DNA of 7,115 nucleotides from RUG626 sp964411785 (GTDB lineage Bacteria; Bacillota; Clostridia; Oscillospirales; Oscillospiraceae). A program made the translations under genes and the position numbers. The notes below the pieces were generated by a model. It did no database searches and had not been told where the DNA came from. It saw nothing but the letters and a program-made list of their open reading frames with translations. Every line of letters starts with the position of its first letter. Position 1 is the stretch's first letter. The stretch is taken from NCBI GenBank assembly GCA_964411785.1, contig CAYPMJ010000107.1:1-7115 (forward strand), in the 5' to 3' direction. Positions 4,704 through 7,115 of this stretch are shown piece after piece.

Positions 4704-7110
4704 GTTCGGAGAGAGGTTCTATCTTATTGACGGCGGGATGGGCACGGAGCTTCAGAAGCGCGGCCTCAAGGCGGGGGAGGCGCCGGAGCTTCTGTGCCTC
4801 ACATCCCCCGAGACGGTGCTTGATATACATAGGGCGTACTCCGCTGCCGGGGCGGATATCATAACGGCAAACAGCTTCGGGGCGAACGCGCGGAAGCTCG
4901 CCGGGAAGGCGGACGCGGGGGAGGTGGTCCGGGCGGCTGTGAAGCTTGCGAAGAGCGCCGGCTCCCCGTTTGCGGCGCTCGACTTAGGGCCCATCGGCGC
5001 ACTGCTTGAGCCGTTCGGGCAGCTGGGCTTCGGCGAGGCTTACGAGCTCTTCAAGGAGCAGGTAATAGCGGGGGCAGAGGCGGGAGCGGACCTTGTGCTC
5101 ATAGAGACGATGTCGGACCTTCTGGAGGCAAAGGCCGCGCTGCTCGCCGTCAGGGAGAACTCCTCGCTTCCGGTGATCGTCACGATGACCTTCGCCGGGG
5201 ACGGCAGGACGTTTCTCGGTACAAGTCCCCGGGAGGCGGCTGTGACGCTGACGGCGCTGGGCGCTGACGCGATAGGCGTCAACTGTTCCCTGGGCCCTGA
5301 GCAGGTGGAGCCGTTTGCGCGGGAGCTGCTGGAGTGGTCGGCACTGCCGATAGCCGTTCAGCCCAACGCGGGGCTGCCGGAGCTGCGAAACGGTGAGAGC
5401 GTGTACACAGTGACGCCGGAGGATTTTGCCGTATCCCTCGGGCGGATGCTGGATATGGGTGTGACAATAGTCGGAGGCTGCTGCGGGACGACGCCGCGGC
5501 ACATAGCAAGGCTCCGGGAGGAGCTCGCCGGGCGTACGCCTGTGCACAGGACAGTCACGCGCCGCACCGCGTTCTCCAGCGGACAGCGGACGGTGACGCT
5601 GGAGGGAGCAGGTGTGGCGGTTGCCGGGGAGAGGATAAACCCCACAGGGAAGCGGAAAATAAAGGACGCCCTGAGGTCAGGTGATTTTGACACCATTCTG
5701 GGCGAGGCGATATCCCAGGAGGAGGCGGGGGCGCAGGTACTTGACGTGAACGCCGGACTTCCGGAGATTGACGAGCCGGCCACGCTGGAGCGGCTGGTCC
5801 GGGAGCTGCAGGGGGTGACGGCGCTGCCGCTCATGCTTGACAGCTCAGACCCCGCCGCACTAGAGAGGGCGCTGCGGGTGGTAAACGGCAACCCGGTGGT
5901 GAACTCCGTGAACGGCAAGCGGGAGAGCATTGAGACGGTCCTCCCGCTGGTTAAGAAATACGGAGCCGCTGTGGTGGGACTTACCCTGGATGAAAACGGG
6001 ATCCCCGAGACAGCGGAGGAGAGGGTTTCAATAGCTGAGCGCATAGCGGAGGCTGCCGATGGGTACGGCATACCGAGGGAGAACCTTCTCATCGACTGCC
6101 TCACCATGACGGTCTCGACAAACCAGCGTCAGGCAAGGGAGACGCTCAGGGCTGTCGGACTTGTGACGGAGCGGCTGGGGCTGCGGACAGTGCTGGGGGT
6201 GAGCAACGTGAGCTTCGGGCTCCCCTCAAGGGAGACGCTGAACGCCGCATTTCTGGGAGCGGCGCTGGGCCGTGGCCTGTCCATGCCGATACTGAACCCG
6301 ATGTCGAAGGCGTACATGGACGTCATATACGCCCACCGTGTGATATCCGGGGAGGACCGGGGAGCCGCGCAGTATATAGAGAGATACGCCGGTGCTGTCC
6401 GGGCGGAGAACCGTGAGACGGAGACTTCGGGAACTGGGGACATAAAAGCGCTTGTCCTCTCAGGGCGGAAGTCCGAGGTCGGCCCGGCTGTGGAGGCCGC
6501 GCTCCGGGAGCGCACGGCGATGGAGGTTGTAAACGAGCTTCTGATACCGGCGATCAACGCAGCCGGGGACAGGTTTGAGAGCGGCGAGTTCTTCCTTCCG
6601 CAGCTTATGGCGTCGGCGGAGGCGGTTAAGGCGGGGTTTGAGACGGTGCGCAGACTTGTCCCGCCGGGGAGCATAGTGTCAAAGGGAAAGGTGCTCCTTG
6701 CCACAGTGAAGGGCGACATACACGACATAGGGAAGAACATAGTCAAGATGCTGCTTCAGAACTACGGCTATGAGGTGGTCGACCTGGGACGGGACGTGCC
6801 GCCGGAGGATGTGGTGCGGGAGACAATGCGTCAGGGAATACGCCTTGTGGGACTGAGCGCGCTCATGACCACCACAGTGCGGTCGATGGGCGAGACGATC
6901 CGCGCACTTCATGAGGCTGGGGCGGACTGCAAGGTCATGGTAGGGGGAGCGGTGCTCAATGAGGACTACGCCAGACTTGTGGGGGCCGACTACTACGCCA
7001 GGGACGCCGCGGAGTCGGCGCGTATAGCAGGAGAGGTGCTTGGCGCAGATGAAGGGAGAGCTCTGCAGGAAAGGCGGGTGAGGGGTGAGGATAATGGGAA
7101 TGAAAGCTGA
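4687..7110 (+). CDS. metH: Cobalamin-dependent methionine synthase without the C-terminal activation domain
   Basis: This enzyme transfers a methyl group from 5-methyl-tetrahydrofolate through cobalamin to homocysteine, making methionine. Numbered from the GTG at 4687 (807 residues): a homocysteine-binding barrel (about 10-285) with DGGMGTEL (15-22) and zinc ligands Cys200 (GVNCS), Cys265 and Cys266 (GGCCGTT); a pterin-binding domain (about 305-570) with GERINPTG (314-321), DVNAGLPE, LDSSDP, NSVNG and GVSNVSFGLP; a four-helix cap (about 585-665) with FFLPQLMASAEA; and a B12-binding Rossmann domain (about 668-790) whose GDIHDIGKN contains the DxHxxG motif with lower cobalt ligand His679. The protein ends there, about 400 residues short of E. 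coli MetH (1227); the missing module is the preceding gene, so this is a natural split. An alternative GTG at 4678 would add three residues; neither start is certain. The gene overlaps the reactivation gene by 17 bases. Confidence 0.95.
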   Translation: MAGGPEFGERFYLIDGGMGTELQKRGLKAGEAPELLCLTSPETVLDIHRAYSAAGADIITANSFGANARKLAGKADAGEVVRAAVKLAKSAGSPFAALDLGPIGALLEPFGQLGFGEAYELFKEQVIAGAEAGADLVLIETMSDLLEAKAALLAVRENSSLPVIVTMTFAGDGRTFLGTSPREAAVTLTALGADAIGVNCSLGPEQVEPFARELLEWSALPIAVQPNAGLPELRNGESVYTVTPEDFAVSLGRMLDMGVTIVGGCCGTTPRHIARLREELAGRTPVHRTVTRRTAFSSGQRTVTLEGAGVAVAGERINPTGKRKIKDALRSGDFDTILGEAISQEEAGAQVLDVNAGLPEIDEPATLERLVRELQGVTALPLMLDSSDPAALERALRVVNGNPVVNSVNGKRESIETVLPLVKKYGAAVVGLTLDENGIPETAEERVSIAERIAEAADGYGIPRENLLIDCLTMTVSTNQRQARETLRAVGLVTERLGLRTVLGVSNVSFGLPSRETLNAAFLGAALGRGLSMPILNPMSKAYMDVIYAHRVISGEDRGAAQYIERYAGAVRAENRETETSGTGDIKALVLSGRKSEVGPAVEAALRERTAMEVVNELLIPAINAAGDRFESGEFFLPQLMASAEAVKAGFETVRRLVPPGSIVSKGKVLLATVKGDIHDIGKNIVKMLLQNYGYEVVDLGRDVPPEDVVRETMRQGIRLVGLSALMTTTVRSMGETIRALHEAGADCKVMVGGAVLNEDYARLVGADYYARDAAESARIAGEVLGADEGRALQERRVRGEDNGNES

Positions 7111-7115
7111 CCTGC
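7094..7115 (+). CDS. Probable start of the next operon gene (5' end only, unidentified)
   Basis: In a frame different from metH, ATG at 7094 opens MGMKADL and stays open to the window edge; a second in-frame ATG at 7100 is also possible. AGGGG (7081-7085) sits eight bases before the first and GAGG (7087-7090) nine bases before the second. An overlap with the metH stop at 7108-7110 would fit the stop/start overlaps at every other junction. Seven codons are too few to suggest a function, and it could be chance. Confidence 0.45.

Noticed and set aside
5358..6107. 249-residue minus-strand open frame opposite metH
   Set aside because: The longest antisense frame, but its Ser/Pro/Arg-rich sequence is typical of a reverse-complement shadow, and the metH reading is conserved throughout.
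6129..6746. 205-residue minus-strand open frame opposite metH
   Set aside because: Same reasoning: no motifs, no separate promoter or ribosome binding site seen, and it covers the conserved pterin and cap domains of MetH.
4678..7110. MetH as a truncated or broken gene because it lacks the activation domain
   Set aside because: The frame is intact, all catalytic motifs are present, and the missing domain is encoded by the overlapping upstream gene.

Overview
The window looks like chromosomal core metabolism from a moderately GC-rich bacterium (about 60% GC by eye). I infer an anaerobic member of the Clostridia or a related Firmicute. The grounds are a cobalamin-dependent methionine synthase whose reactivation domain is a separate small protein, an AlaX-type editing protein with a CCAPH zinc site, an MtaB-type methylthiotransferase, AG-rich ribosome binding sites, and frequent ATA, AGA and AGG codons despite the GC content. 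The species cannot be named from this sequence.

Layout: bases 1-763 hold the first 254 codons of mtaB on the minus strand; the gene runs off the left edge. Bases 764-867 are the only intergenic gap and carry two opposed sigma-70-like promoters whose -10 boxes form an 8-bp inverted repeat. From 868 to the right edge there is one continuous plus-strand operon: a NifS/IscS-type cysteine desulfurase (868-2019), an AlaX-like alanyl-tRNA editing protein with a DHHA1 domain (2016-3170), metF (3167-4030), a stand-alone methionine synthase reactivation protein (4017-4703), metH (about 4687-7110), and the first bases of a further overlapping gene (from about 7094). Every junction in the operon is a stop/start overlap, so the genes are almost certainly co-transcribed and translationally coupled. 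I saw no frameshift, mobile element, CRISPR array, structural RNA or terminator.

How the genes fit together: MetF makes 5-methyl-tetrahydrofolate, MetH moves the methyl group to homocysteine through cobalamin, and the small protein allows oxidised cob(II)alamin to be re-methylated from S-adenosylmethionine. The methionine made becomes SAM, which MtaB needs. The desulfurase releases sulfur from cysteine for Fe-S clusters and thio-modifications, which MtaB also needs. The AlaX-like protein removes wrongly attached amino acids from tRNA(Ala). The neighbourhood therefore joins sulfur and one-carbon supply with tRNA modification and quality control. The individual families are known; the least ordinary points are the grouping itself, the interlocked promoters, and a four-cysteine tail on the reactivation protein.
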